DNA from: Mycobacterium stomatepiae
Lineage (GTDB): Bacteria > Actinomycetota > Actinomycetes > Mycobacteriales > Mycobacteriaceae
Length of the DNA stretch: 64,000 nucleotides
NCBI RefSeq assembly: GCF_010731715.1
Contig: NZ_AP022587.1
Location: forward strand, 3,534,001-3,598,000
Direction: 5' to 3'
The position numbers and the translations under genes are program-made. Below, piece after piece: positions 25,449-35,107 of the stretch. Within the stretch, counting starts at the first letter, position 1. Each line of letters starts with the position of its first letter. The notes under the pieces were generated by a model. It did no database searches and was not told where the DNA came from. It saw only the letters and a program-made list of their open reading frames with translations.

Positions 25449-25748
25449 TCAGCCGTGCGGCGCCTCGGAGATCTTGCTGTCCGGCTTGCCCAGCGTTTGG
25501 CAGTACGTCTGTGCGGACAGTCGCGTCGCGGAGATCTCCAAGTTGGTTGGGTCCTGCCCGCTCTTGTCCTTCAGCATTTTGCTGACCTCGTCGTTCTGCT
25601 TCTTCTCGTCCTGGGTGGTGAAGTCCTTGCACTTGGTATCGCCGCCGGTGTTGATCACTTGCGATGCCGAGCATCCACTGAACAGAATTCCCGCCGCCGC
25701 AACCACAATCGTGAGTGCGGGTGTTGTCTTGGACTTCACAGACTTCAT
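25449..25748 (-). CDS. Small lipoprotein, HdeA-like
   Basis: A 99-residue protein. Residues 1-25 form a lipoprotein signal ending ILFSGC, so Cys26 is the lipidated residue and the protein sits on the outer face of the membrane. The mature part has two further cysteines, Cys40 in TKCKDFTTQDEKKQ and Cys83 in QTYCQTLGK, which can form the single disulfide typical of HdeA acid-stress chaperones; CKDF resembles the HdeA CxDFL start. The ATG at 25748 has GGAAGGG upstream. It precedes the broken hydrolase on the same strand. The chaperone role is inference from motif and size. Confidence 0.8.
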   Translation of the reverse strand: MKSVKSKTTPALTIVVAAAGILFSGCSASQVINTGGDTKCKDFTTQDEKKQNDEVSKMLKDKSGQDPTNLEISATRLSAQTYCQTLGKPDSKISEAPHG

Positions 25749-25833
25749 CGTCAGCCCTTCCAGGTTTCCAGTGTTAGCTATCTATACACCGCCAGGTGCG
25801 GTTCCAAACGCCGGTTTGCCGACGATCTTCGGC

Positions 25834-25876
25834 GAAAAAGAAATCGGGCTGACGCATCTTGCGCGCCAGCCCGATT
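25834..25876 (-). terminator. Intrinsic terminator downstream of pckA
   Basis: Read on the minus strand, AATCGGGCTG, a 15-base loop, then CAGCCCGATT form a perfect 10-bp stem followed at once by TCTTTTT. It starts 19 bp after the pckA stop. This is a textbook rho-independent terminator, which is uncommon in mycobacteria. Confidence 0.88.
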
Positions 25877-25894
25877 CGACGTTTCCCCGTGGTG

Positions 25895-27724
25895 TTAGCC
25901 GGATTCGGCGAGCCGCTGCTTGAGCGCCTCGTACTCGTCCTTGACGCCGGTGGGCAGCTTGTCGCCGACGAAGTCGAACCACTCCTCGATCAGGGGCAGT
26001 TCCTCGCGCCACTCGGCCGCGTTGACCGCCAGCGCCTTGTCCACGTCACCGGCGGCGACGTCCAGTCCGTCCAGGTCCAGGTCGTCCGCGGTCGGCACGA
26101 TGCCGATCGGGGTGTCCTGGCCACCAGCCTGGTGCTCGATGCGGTCGACGATCCATTTCAGCACCCGGCTGTTCTCGCCGAAGCCCGGCCACAGGAAGCC
26201 GCCGTTCTCGTCGCGGCGGAACCAGTTGACGAAGAACACCTTTGGCAGCTTGGACTCATCGGAGTTCTTGCCCAGGTCGATCCAGTGCTGGAAGTAGTCA
26301 CCGACGTGGTAGCCGAGGAACGGCAGCATGGCCATCGGGTCGCGACGCACGGTGCCGACCTTGCCCTCGGCGGCGGCGGTCTGCTCGCTGCCCATGGTGG
26401 CGCCCATGAAGACGCCGTGCTGCCAGTCGCGGGCCTGCGTCACCAGCGGCACCGTCGTCTTGCGGCGCGCGCCGAACAGGATGCCGGAAATCGGCACACC
26501 CTGCGGGTCGTCCCACTCGGGCGCCAGGATCGGGCACTGCGCCATCGGGGTGCAGTACCGCGAGTTCGGGTGCGCCGCTTTGGTGTCCGTCTCGCGCAGG
26601 ATCCAGTCGTTGCCCTTCCAGTCGATCAGGTGGTCGGGCTCGCCTTCCAGGCCTTCCCACCACACGTCATTGTCGTCGGTCAGGGCGACGTTGGTGAAGA
26701 TGGTGTTGCCGGCCTCCATCGTGCGCATCGCGTTCGGGTTGGACTTCCAGTTGGTGCCCGGCGCGACGCCGAAGAAGCCGAACTCGGGGTTGACGGCGTA
26801 CAGCCGACCGTCTTTACCGAAGCGCATCCACGCGATGTCGTCACCGAGGGTCTCGGCACGCCACCCCGGGATGGTCGGCTGCAGCATCGCGAGGTTGGTC
26901 TTGCCGCACGCGGACGGGAAGGCGGCGGCGAAGTAGTACGCCTTGTTCTCCGGGGAGATCAGCTTGAGGATCAGCATGTGCTCGGCGAGCCAGCCCTCGT
27001 CGTGCGCCATCGCGGAGGCGATCCGCAGCGAGTAGCACTTCTTGCCCAGCAGCGCGTTACCGCCGTAGCCCGAGCCGTAGCTCATGATCTCGCGGGTCTC
27101 GGGGAAGTGGGTGATGTACTTGGTGTCGTTGCACGGCCACGGCACGTCTTTCTGCCCAGGCTCCAGCGGCGCGCCCACCGAGTGCAGCGCCTTGACGAAG
27201 AATCCGTCGTCGCCGATCTTCTGCAGCGCCGCCTTGCCCATCCGGGTCATCACCTTCATCGAGAGGACGACGTACTCGGAGTCGGTGATCTCCACGCCCA
27301 GCTTCGGGTCGTCGGCACCGAGCGGACCCATGCAGAACGGCACCACCCACATCGTGCGCCCGCGCATGCAGCCGCGGTACAGGTCGGTCATCGTGGACCG
27401 CATCTCGGCCGGGTCCATCCAGTTGTTGGTCGGACCGGCATCGATCTCGCGCTCCGAACAGATGAAGGTCCGGGACTCCACCCGCGCGACGTCGGACGGA
27501 TCCGACAGTGCCAGGTAGGAGTTGGGACGCTTTTCCTCGTTCAGCTTCTTCAGCGTGCCGGCCTCGACCAGCTGTGTGGCCAGCCGGTTGAACTCCTCGT
27601 CGGAGCCGTCAGCGAACACGACCCGGTCGGGCTGGGTCAGCTCGGCGACCTCCTCTACCCACGCCAGCAGCCCCCGATGATTCGTGGGTGCCGTGTCTAG
27701 ACCGGGAATGGTCGCTGAGGTCAT
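25895..27724 (-). CDS. pckA: Phosphoenolpyruvate carboxykinase (GTP)
   Basis: A 609-residue GTP-type PEPCK, the length expected for Rv0211. The P-loop signature [13 protein letters not shown] with the GTP-class cysteine Cys273 is intact, as are the [13 protein letters not shown] loop and [19 protein letters not shown]. It converts oxaloacetate and GTP to phosphoenolpyruvate, CO2 and GDP and is the entry to gluconeogenesis on fatty acids or cholesterol. The ATG at 27724 has AGGAGAG upstream. An inverted repeat at 27752-27791 lies in the leader and a strong terminator closes the unit, so it is probably transcribed alone. Confidence 0.97.
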   Translation of the reverse strand: MTSATIPGLDTAPTNHRGLLAWVEEVAELTQPDRVVFADGSDEEFNRLATQLVEAGTLKKLNEEKRPNSYLALSDPSDVARVESRTFICSEREIDAGPTNNWMDPAEMRSTMTDLYRGCMRGRTMWVVPFCMGPLGADDPKLGVEITDSEYVVLSMKVMTRMGKAALQKIGDDGFFVKALHSVGAPLEPGQKDVPWPCNDTKYITHFPETREIMSYGSGYGGNALLGKKCYSLRIASAMAHDEGWLAEHMLILKLISPENKAYYFAAAFPSACGKTNLAMLQPTIPGWRAETLGDDIAWMRFGKDGRLYAVNPEFGFFGVAPGTNWKSNPNAMRTMEAGNTIFTNVALTDDNDVWWEGLEGEPDHLIDWKGNDWILRETDTKAAHPNSRYCTPMAQCPILAPEWDDPQGVPISGILFGARRKTTVPLVTQARDWQHGVFMGATMGSEQTAAAEGKVGTVRRDPMAMLPFLGYHVGDYFQHWIDLGKNSDESKLPKVFFVNWFRRDENGGFLWPGFGENSRVLKWIVDRIEHQAGGQDTPIGIVPTADDLDLDGLDVAAGDVDKALAVNAAEWREELPLIEEWFDFVGDKLPTGVKDEYEALKQRLAESG

Positions 27725-27751
27725 CGAACTCTCCTGAATTCATCTCCGTAC

Positions 27752-27791
27752 GTGTGGGCATATCACTGATTGCGTATGCAGTCGCCCACAC
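27752..27791. promoter_or_regulatory. Inverted repeat upstream of pckA
   Basis: GTGTGGGC and GCCCACAC, 8-bp perfect arms separated by 24 bases, lie 28-67 bp upstream of the pckA start within the 176-bp gap after the GTPase-like gene. It may be a regulator site or a leader hairpin. No known motif is recognised. Confidence 0.4.
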
Positions 27792-27900
27792 AGCTATTGA
27801 CATGGTGGCGTTAGCTACAGGTTATCGTGATCCCCTTGCTGGGGAAGGCCCGGGCGGGTATAAGCCTTCTCACAACAACGATTCAGAAGCGCCTAAAAGG

Positions 27901-29427
27901 TCAGGAATTGTCCTCATCCGCGCTCCCCGAGGCCGATTGGGTGTGGTCCACCCCGCCGGTTTCCCCGGCGGGACTGTCGGGATGGGGTATACCCGGTTCT
28001 CCGAGTTCTGCACGTACCGCGACCAGCGCGGCCGCAACGGCAGGCATTTCCCGGTCCCGGGCGGCGGTCGCCCGCGCCGCGGCGATGGCGTGTTCGCGCA
28101 GTTCGGTGTCGATCGCACTGACCTGCTCCGACACCCGGGCGTTCTCTGCCTCGTCGCGAGCGACCAGCCCGGAGCTCAGCAGCGTCTCGGCGGCCAGCAC
28201 GCGGGTGGCGACCAGCTCCTCGGTCACCGACCGCAGCGACGAAACCAGATCGCCCGTCCAGCGATCCAGCAGCGCGCGCAATTTGACCACCAGGACGGTG
28301 ACCGCCAGACCGATCGCCACGCACACCACGGCGGCGGCGATCTCCAGCGCCGGATTCAGCCGATGGGCCACACCGGCCACCAGCCGGGACAGCGTCAGCG
28401 CGACGCCCACCCCGAACCCGACGCCCAGCAGCAGCATGAGCCAGGTCTCCTGGCGCCGCGATTTCAGCGGTGGAGCCGCGACGTCGACGGTGGGCAGCTG
28501 CTCGACGGGCGGTAGCTCCAGCGGCAGCTCCAGCTCGCGCGCGACCTCGTCGAGCCGAGTGGTGGTGTCCTCGTTGACTTCGTTGACCACTTCGGCGGAC
28601 CGGCCCCGCGCGTGCGCTTCGAACCCCGCCATATCGCGCCGGGGCAGGTGCGCGGCGTCGGACTGCAGCTCGCTACGCACCGAAGAGCATCGATTGACCG
28701 CGAGGTGCGACAGCTGTACCCGCGCCTGCTGCGTCTGACCCCGCATCGCGATGCTGCGCTCGGATTTGGCCTCCCGGCGCTCGCGCAGGGCGGCGCTGCG
28801 CTGCTCTCGCAGCGCTTCGACCCGGGCCCGCCGGCCGGCGCTGTCCGCGTCGCGGTCGAACCGCTGCGCGACCGTCCGGAGCCGGGATTCCCAGGCCCGC
28901 AATCGATTACGTCGCTCGGCATGCGAATCGGCGAGTTGTTCCGAGACGGTGTCGACCAGTTCGTCCAGCTGCGGCTCACCCAGCTCGGGCGCGGCGGCGG
29001 CACCTATCCACGGCACCTGGGCGTAGCGCGGCGCATGGGCGGCGAGTACATCGCGGTTGGCGCTCAGTACCTCACGCCAGGCGCGGTGCACGTCGATCTT
29101 CGACACCACCGCCACCACCACGTCGGTGTGCTCGCAGGCGGCGTCGAGCAGGGCACAGTCCGATGCGGTCAGCTCGGCGGCCGCCGAGACGACGAACACC
29201 ACCGCCTTGGGAGCCTCGCCGGGCTGCAGATCCGCCGACTCGACGAACTTGTGCTCGGGCAGCCGCTCGCCCAGCGCGGTCGCCACGCTGGTCGCGCCCG
29301 CCATCCAGGGACCGGTCACCAGCACCACGTCGCGGCGACTGATGGCGGGCGAATCCAGCCGCGGCCCGATCACCGCCACCAGTTCATCGACCTGGGCCGC
29401 GGGATCGCCCGACGCCTCGCCGCTCAT
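27901..29427 (-). CDS. GTPase-like membrane protein with two helices (Rv0210-like)
   Basis: A 508-residue protein. The N-terminal third looks like a P-loop GTPase that has lost its Walker lysine: VTGPWMAGATSVA (residues 38-50) lacks the usual GK[ST], and SKID (109-112) stands where NKxD is expected. Residues 165-230 are a charged coiled coil, residues 329-350 and 361-382 are two membrane helices, and the tail is again helical. The order G-domain, coiled coil, helix pair recalls bacterial dynamin-like proteins. It overlaps the stop of the next GTPase-like gene as ATGA, so they are made together. Function unknown. Confidence 0.85.
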   Translation of the reverse strand: MSGEASGDPAAQVDELVAVIGPRLDSPAISRRDVVLVTGPWMAGATSVATALGERLPEHKFVESADLQPGEAPKAVVFVVSAAAELTASDCALLDAACEHTDVVVAVVSKIDVHRAWREVLSANRDVLAAHAPRYAQVPWIGAAAAPELGEPQLDELVDTVSEQLADSHAERRNRLRAWESRLRTVAQRFDRDADSAGRRARVEALREQRSAALRERREAKSERSIAMRGQTQQARVQLSHLAVNRCSSVRSELQSDAAHLPRRDMAGFEAHARGRSAEVVNEVNEDTTTRLDEVARELELPLELPPVEQLPTVDVAAPPLKSRRQETWLMLLLGVGFGVGVALTLSRLVAGVAHRLNPALEIAAAVVCVAIGLAVTVLVVKLRALLDRWTGDLVSSLRSVTEELVATRVLAAETLLSSGLVARDEAENARVSEQVSAIDTELREHAIAAARATAARDREMPAVAAALVAVRAELGEPGIPHPDSPAGETGGVDHTQSASGSADEDNS

Positions 29428-30452
29428 GACGACTCCCGCGTCCGCGACCACAGCCGGAGCGATCCGCGGGCGATGTCCGCACCGCAGGCCCGGCGCAGAT
29501 CGTCGGCCGATCCGCGGCTGTCGCGCTGCCAGCGGACCGCCCGGGCCAGGTCGTCGTCCACGTCGGGGCCGGTGTCCAGCCCCGCGGCATCGGCCGCTTC
29601 GACGGCGGCGGCCATCCGCGCGAGCACGGTGTCGTCGCGGGACAGGAATCCGCTGACCTGTTCGCCGATCCGGGACCGGCCGACGGCCAGGGCCTCGAGC
29701 TCGGCGGTGGCCTCCAGCACCCGCCGGTAACGCGCCTGCGCGCCGACGGCCCACAACCGGGCGACCACGACGTCGACGCCGCTGATCCGGCGCAGCAGGG
29801 CGCAAACCTGCGACAACGTGGCGCCCCGGCGGATCGCGGCAATGCCCAGCGCCGTGCCGAACAGGTCCAGGGTTTCCAGCAGCCGCAGCCGTGCGTGCGT
29901 CGGAACCGGGTTGTCGGCCGCGACGAACTCCTCGAACGAGCCCTCCAGGCAAGCCGGGTGGGCGGCCAGCGTCCGCAACGCCGCCCACGACGTGGCGTCC
30001 AAGCCCTCCAACGCGGCGACGGCCAGCAAAGCGATCATCGGCTCTACCGCGGCGCCGGTGAGCCCGGCGAGCTGGGTGCCGCGGGTCCGCGCGGCCGCCA
30101 GCGGCCCGTCGGCGGTGCGACCCGACAGCGAGCCGGCCAGGTCCGCCTTGTTCAGCACCGTCAGCACCGGGCAGTCGGCGGCGGCTATCGCGTCGACGTC
30201 CTCGGGTTTGACCACTTCAGCGATCACCTGGACGGTGACATCGGCCTCGCCGGCGTCCGGCATCACCGTGATTCCGGACGCGTGCGCCAGGGCGCGTGCC
30301 ACGGTGCCGCGGCCGACCCCGGCCCGGCCACGCACCACCGCGCGCAGCGGGGCGCCGGTGTGTGCGGCGATCGCGCTCACGCGCGCGTCGTCACATTCGG
30401 CAGCAAATCGCGCCAGCTCGTCGGCGAAAACTTGACTCCCCCGTACCTTCAT
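29424..30452 (-). CDS. GTPase-like protein with degenerate P-loop (Rv0209-like)
   Basis: A 342-residue protein. RGRAGVGRGTVAR (residues 41-53) is a P-loop with Arg in place of the invariant lysine, and LNKADL (100-105) is a good NKxD motif, so it derives from a GTPase but may not hydrolyse GTP. No membrane helix is visible. The C-terminal two-thirds is helical. The ATG at 30452 (MKVRGSQVF) is preferred over an in-frame start 117 bases up. It is divergent from trmB across 221 bp. With the downstream partner it forms a two-gene unit that may work as a heteromer at the membrane. Confidence 0.85.
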   Translation of the reverse strand: MKVRGSQVFADELARFAAECDDARVSAIAAHTGAPLRAVVRGRAGVGRGTVARALAHASGITVMPDAGEADVTVQVIAEVVKPEDVDAIAAADCPVLTVLNKADLAGSLSGRTADGPLAAARTRGTQLAGLTGAAVEPMIALLAVAALEGLDATSWAALRTLAAHPACLEGSFEEFVAADNPVPTHARLRLLETLDLFGTALGIAAIRRGATLSQVCALLRRISGVDVVVARLWAVGAQARYRRVLEATAELEALAVGRSRIGEQVSGFLSRDDTVLARMAAAVEAADAAGLDTGPDVDDDLARAVRWQRDSRGSADDLRRACGADIARGSLRLWSRTRESS

Positions 30453-30673
30453 TTCTTGCCTGCTCGATCCGATCGGCCGGCACCCCTTGCCGGCGTTGCT
30501 CCCGTCGCTTGCGGGACCGTGGCCGACGCCAGGCAAGTTTGCCGCACGGACCGTCGCGCCCCACCGCATACTGGCACTTGCGTCTTCGAGTTGCGAGCCA
30601 CCGCTTATCTGTTACCAGTTGAAGGCAACTGTTGGGTATCAATCTGGACCAGGGGCGGCTACATCGGGGCTTC

Positions 30674-31492
30674 ATGGGCCACCATGGACAAATGCATGCG
30701 CAACCCGGGGCCGGGACATATCCCGACACACCGGTGGAGGTGAGAGCCGGCCTGGATACCGAGGATGGCATCACGCCAGCGTCGGACCCGCAGCGTTGGG
30801 ACGCCACGCAGCGGGGCTATCTGCCGGCCACCAGCTTCCGTTCGCGGCGTGCCAACCTGTCCGGTGGACAGCGCGAGACCTGGGATCGGCTGTGGCCGGC
30901 GGTGGGCCTTTCGGACATACCGCACCGCTTCGAACCGCTGGACACCCGCGCCTGGTTCGGCCGGCAAGCCCCGCTGGTGCTCGAAATTGGTTGTGGCAGT
31001 GGAATTTCGACGCTGGCGATGGCCCGCGACGAACCCGACATCGACGTGATCACGGTGGAGGTCTACAAACGGGGCCTGGCTCAGCTGCTGTGCGCGATCG
31101 ACCGAGAGCAGGTGAGCAACATCCGGCTGATCCGCGGCAACGGGATCGACGTGTTGCAGCATCTGATCGCCCCGGGTTCGCTGACCGGGTTTCGCCTCTA
31201 CTTCCCCGACCCGTGGCCGAAGGCGCGCCACCACAAGCGTCGCTTCCTGCAGCCGGCCACGGTTGGCCTTATCGCCGATCGGCTACTCCCCGGCGGGATC
31301 CTGCACGCCGCGACGGACCACCCGGGCTACGCCGAGCAGATGGCCGAAGTAGGCGACGCCGAACCCCGGCTCTGTCGCGTCGATCCCGGCAGTTCGCTGC
31401 CGATCTCGACCGCGCGCCCGACGACCAAGTACGAGCGGAAAGCCCAAGAAGTCGGCAGCTCCGTATCCGAGTTCATCTGGAAAAGACGATGA
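30674..31492 (+). CDS. trmB: tRNA (guanine-N7)-methyltransferase TrmB
   Basis: A 272-residue enzyme that makes m7G46 in tRNA variable loops. SAM motif LEIGCGSGISTLAMA is at residues 103-117, and the signature FPDPWPKARHHKRR at 177-190 and the C-terminal TKYERKAQ are diagnostic. The N-terminus is about 60 residues longer than in E. coli, as in M. tuberculosis Rv0208c. The ATG at 30674 (MGHHGQMHAQPG) is chosen by similarity to the remembered start. Its stop overlaps the next gene start (ATGA), and mmpL3 follows that gene. Confidence 0.94.
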   Translation: MGHHGQMHAQPGAGTYPDTPVEVRAGLDTEDGITPASDPQRWDATQRGYLPATSFRSRRANLSGGQRETWDRLWPAVGLSDIPHRFEPLDTRAWFGRQAPLVLEIGCGSGISTLAMARDEPDIDVITVEVYKRGLAQLLCAIDREQVSNIRLIRGNGIDVLQHLIAPGSLTGFRLYFPDPWPKARHHKRRFLQPATVGLIADRLLPGGILHAATDHPGYAEQMAEVGDAEPRLCRVDPGSSLPISTARPTTKYERKAQEVGSSVSEFIWKRR

Positions 31493-32208
31493 GTATGAGC
31501 CTCGCAGAACAGACGACCGCGGCAACCGCCACTTCGCCGGCGGCGCCGTCCGGCCTGGTCAGCCTCGATGAACCGCCGCGCCGGGTGCTGCTGGTCTGGG
31601 ACGCCCCCAACCTCGACATGGGCCTGGGCTCGATCCTGGGCCGTCGCCCGACCGCGCTGGAACGCCCCCGGTTCGACGCCCTCGGCCGTTGGCTACTGGC
31701 CCGCACGGCCCAGGTCAGCGCCAGCCGGCCGGGCCTGGTCGTCGAACCCGAGGCCACCGTGTTCACCAACATCGCCCCGGGCAGCGCCGATGTCGTTCGG
31801 CCGTGGGTGGACGCTTTGCGTAACGTGGGGTTCGCGGTCTTCGCCAAGCCGAAAATCGACGAAGACAGCGACGTCGACCGGGACATGCTCGAGCACATCG
31901 AACAGCGGCGCCAAGAAGGGCTTGCGGCGCTGGTCGTATCGTCCGCTGACGGTCAAGCCTTCCGTCAGCCGTTGGAAGAAATCGCACGCACCGGGGCCGG
32001 GGGCGCGACCCCCGTCCAAGTGATCGGATTTCGCGAACACGCGAGTTGGGCACTAGCGTCGGATACCTTGGACTTCGTTGACCTGGAGGACATCGAGGGT
32101 GTTTTCCGGGAACCGCTGCCGCGGATCGGACTAGATTCGCTGCCCGACGGGGGAGCATGGCTGCAGCCGTTCCGGCCGCTGTCCGCGCTATTGACCACGC
32201 GTGTGTGA
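31489..32208 (+). CDS. NYN/PIN-type domain protein (Rv0207c-like)
   Basis: A 239-residue protein. VLLVWDAPNLDMGLGSIL has the first acidic residue of a NYN (PIN-like) nuclease fold, DEDSDVDRDMLEHIEQ supplies further acids, and VVSSADGQAFRQPLEEI matches the strand and loop where NYN proteins keep SGDxDF, here altered to SADGQAF. So the fold is likely but full nuclease activity is uncertain. The start at 31489 overlaps the trmB stop. It sits between trmB and mmpL3; essential mmpL3 may depend on transcription through it. Confidence 0.85.
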   Translation: MSMSLAEQTTAATATSPAAPSGLVSLDEPPRRVLLVWDAPNLDMGLGSILGRRPTALERPRFDALGRWLLARTAQVSASRPGLVVEPEATVFTNIAPGSADVVRPWVDALRNVGFAVFAKPKIDEDSDVDRDMLEHIEQRRQEGLAALVVSSADGQAFRQPLEEIARTGAGGATPVQVIGFREHASWALASDTLDFVDLEDIEGVFREPLPRIGLDSLPDGGAWLQPFRPLSALLTTRV

Positions 32209-32272
32209 CACTGGCTTGAAAAACCGAAAGACGCCGCGCGGGTCGCTGTTAGTGATCCAGTAAGGAGCTTAC

Positions 32273-35095
32273 GTGTTCGCCTGGTGGGGTCGAACCGTGT
32301 ACCACTACCGGTACATCGTGATCGGGGTCATGGTGGCTCTGTGCCTTGGCGGCGGCGTCTTCGGCATGAGCCTGGGCAAGCACGTCACGCAAAGCGGTTT
32401 CTACGACGACGGCAGCCAGTCCGTCACGGCTTCGATATTGGGCGACAAGACCTACGGCCGCGACCGCACCAGCCAGATCGTGGCGATCTTCACCGCGCCC
32501 GACGGCAAGAACGTCGACGACCCGGCCTGGCATCAGCAGACCGTCGACGAGCTGAACAAGTTCGTCAAGGATCATCCCGACCAGGTGATCGGATGGGCCG
32601 GCTGGCTGGCCCTGGCCCCCGGCACCGAGGCCCCCAATGCCCAGATCAAAGGCATGGCGACCGACGACCGCAAGCACACCTTCGTCACCATCCCGCTCAA
32701 GGGCGACGACGACGACACCATCCTCAATAACTACAAGGCGATCGAGCCGGCCCTGCAGAAGCTGAACGGCGGCAAGGTCCAGCTCGCCGGCCTGGAGCCG
32801 ATCGCCAATGCCCTGACCGGCACCATCGCCACCGACCAGAAACTCCTCGAATACCTGGGGTTGCCGCTGGTGACGGTGGTGCTGTTCCTGGTGTTCGGCG
32901 GCGCGGTCGCGGCCGGTCTGCCCGTCATCGTGGGCGGCCTGAGCATTGCGGGTGCGCTCGGCATCCTGCGCTTCGCCGCGATCTTCGGCCCGGTGCACTT
33001 CTTCGCGCAGCCGGTGGTCTCGCTGATCGGTTTCGGTATCGCGATCGACTACGGGCTGTTCATCGTCAGCCGATTCCGGGAGGAGATCGCCGAGGGCTAC
33101 GACACCGAGGCTGCGGTACGGCGCACCGTAATGACGGCCGGTCGCACGGTCGTGTTCTCGGCGGCGCTGATCATCGCCTGCAGCGCGAGCCTGCTGGTGC
33201 TGCCACAGGGCTTCGTGCATTCGCTGACCTACGCGATTTTCGCCGCCGTCGGTCTGGCCGCACTGCTGTCGATCACGTTGCTGCCGGCCGCCCTGGGCAT
33301 TCTCGGCCGCAACGTCGACGCACTGGGTGTGCGGACCGCGTTCCGGGTGCCGTTCCTGCGCAACTGGAAGTACTCGCGCGCCTACCTCAACTGGCTCGCC
33401 GATCGGCTGCAGAAGACCAAGACCCGCGAAGAGGTCGAGGCCGGCTTCTGGGGCAAACTAGTCACCCTGGTGATGAAGCGGCCGCTGGCCTTCGCGATTC
33501 CGATCGCGGTCGGCATGATCCTGCTGGTCATCCCGCTGGGCAACCTGTCGCTCGGCGGTATGAGCGAGAAATATCTGCCGCCCGACAACGCGGTGCGCCA
33601 GTCGCAGGAGCACTTCGACAAGCTCTTCCCCGGTTACCGGACCGAACAGCTGACCGTGGTGATCCAGAGCAACAACCACAGCAAGGTCACCGACCAGCAG
33701 GTCGCCGACATCCGCAACAGGATCTCGGGGATCACCGGGTTCACCGACAAGACGTGGGAAGAGCGGCCGTGCCCGACGATCGCCGGCAACCCCTGCGTGG
33801 CCGGCCCGAACGGGACCACGCAGCCCAAAGACGACACGGTGCGGGTGATCCAGAACGGTCTGGTCAATAAGAACGATGCCGCCAAGAAGATCAACGAGCT
33901 GCGCGCGATAGCCCCGCCCAAGGGTCTGACCCTGCTGGTGGGCGGCACACCGGCGCTGGAACAGGACAGTATCCACAGCCTGTTCGACAAGGCTCCGCTG
34001 ATGCTGGTGCTGCTGCTCAGCGCGAGCCTGCTGCTGATGTTCCTTGCGTTCGGTTCGGTGGTGTTGCCGATCAAGGCCGCCCTGATGAGCGCGCTGACGC
34101 TCGGCTCGACGCTGGGCATCCTGACGTGGATCTTCGTTGACGGACACTTCTCGAAGTGGCTGAACTTCACGCCGACGCCGCTGATGGTGGTGCTGATCGC
34201 GCTGGTCGTCGCGGTGGGCTTCGGGTTGGCCACCGACTACGAGGTGTTCCTGGTGTCCCGCATGGTCGAGGCCCGCGAACGCGGCATGTCGACCGCGGAG
34301 GCCATCCGGATCGGTACCGCGACCACCGGGCGTTTGATCACGGCCGCCGCGCTGGTGCTCGCCGTGGTCGCCGGCTCGTTCATGTTCTCCGACCTGGTGA
34401 TGATGAAGTACCTGGCGTTCGGCTTGGCGGCGGCGCTGCTGCTGGACGCGACCGTGGTCCGGATGTTCCTGGTGCCGTCGGTGATGAAGCTGCTCGGCGA
34501 CGACTGCTGGTGGGCTCCGCGCTGGGCACGGCGGCTGCAGAACCGCATCGGGCTGGGCGAGATCGATCTGCCCGACGAGCGCAAGCGCACCTCGGTCAAC
34601 GGCCGCGCGATCCGGCCGCCCGTCGCGGCCAGCCTCGTCGCGAAACCTCGCGCGCCGCACGACCCCACCCACCCCGGCGCTCCCCCGGAGCCGTCGCGCC
34701 CGTCGGGCCCTGAACCGCGGCCCGCCGCGGAACTGCCCGCGGGTCCAAGCGCCACCCGAGCTCGGCCGAGCCAGCCGACCGAGGCCAAGACGACACGCTT
34801 CTCAGCACAGGGCAACGCCGACCCGCGGCCCCCGGCCACGCCACCGGCTCCGCCACCGTCGGCCGGTCAGACCCGGGCCATCCCGGTTCCGGGGAAACAC
34901 GACAACACCGGGGACCCGGCCGACCCGACCACCGCGCTTCCGGTAATGCGGTCGGAGGGCAACGACTCCGACCCCGCCACCGAGAAGATGAACGCCCCCG
35001 GTCAGGGAGATAACGGCGACAATTCGCGTCCGCGGCGCCGGGCAGGCGGCGGACTGTCCGCGCAGGACCTGCTGCGCCGCGAGGGACGGCTCTAG
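32273..35095 (+). CDS. mmpL3: Trehalose monomycolate exporter MmpL3
   Basis: A 940-residue RND-type transporter that moves trehalose monomycolate across the inner membrane. The proton-relay pairs are intact: Asp259-Tyr260 in GFGIAIDYGLF and Asp655-Tyr656 in GFGLATDYEVF. Two halves of membrane helices each follow a periplasmic domain; the second domain contains a small extra loop with two cysteines (CPTIAGNPCVAG). The last 180 residues are a Pro-, Arg- and Thr-rich cytoplasmic tail. The GTG at 32273 has AAGGAG five bases upstream. In M. tuberculosis the protein is essential and a drug target. Confidence 0.97.
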   Translation: MFAWWGRTVYHYRYIVIGVMVALCLGGGVFGMSLGKHVTQSGFYDDGSQSVTASILGDKTYGRDRTSQIVAIFTAPDGKNVDDPAWHQQTVDELNKFVKDHPDQVIGWAGWLALAPGTEAPNAQIKGMATDDRKHTFVTIPLKGDDDDTILNNYKAIEPALQKLNGGKVQLAGLEPIANALTGTIATDQKLLEYLGLPLVTVVLFLVFGGAVAAGLPVIVGGLSIAGALGILRFAAIFGPVHFFAQPVVSLIGFGIAIDYGLFIVSRFREEIAEGYDTEAAVRRTVMTAGRTVVFSAALIIACSASLLVLPQGFVHSLTYAIFAAVGLAALLSITLLPAALGILGRNVDALGVRTAFRVPFLRNWKYSRAYLNWLADRLQKTKTREEVEAGFWGKLVTLVMKRPLAFAIPIAVGMILLVIPLGNLSLGGMSEKYLPPDNAVRQSQEHFDKLFPGYRTEQLTVVIQSNNHSKVTDQQVADIRNRISGITGFTDKTWEERPCPTIAGNPCVAGPNGTTQPKDDTVRVIQNGLVNKNDAAKKINELRAIAPPKGLTLLVGGTPALEQDSIHSLFDKAPLMLVLLLSASLLLMFLAFGSVVLPIKAALMSALTLGSTLGILTWIFVDGHFSKWLNFTPTPLMVVLIALVVAVGFGLATDYEVFLVSRMVEARERGMSTAEAIRIGTATTGRLITAAALVLAVVAGSFMFSDLVMMKYLAFGLAAALLLDATVVRMFLVPSVMKLLGDDCWWAPRWARRLQNRIGLGEIDLPDERKRTSVNGRAIRPPVAASLVAKPRAPHDPTHPGAPPEPSRPSGPEPRPAAELPAGPSATRARPSQPTEAKTTRFSAQGNADPRPPATPPAPPPSAGQTRAIPVPGKHDNTGDPADPTTALPVMRSEGNDSDPATEKMNAPGQGDNGDNSRPRRRAGGGLSAQDLLRREGRL

Positions 35096-35107
35096 ACCCG
35101 CTGGGTC

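Noticed and set aside
25859..27700. 613-codon plus-strand frame antisense to pckA
   Set aside because: PEPCK on the other strand is complete with its P-loop and terminator; the antisense product has no recognisable domain.
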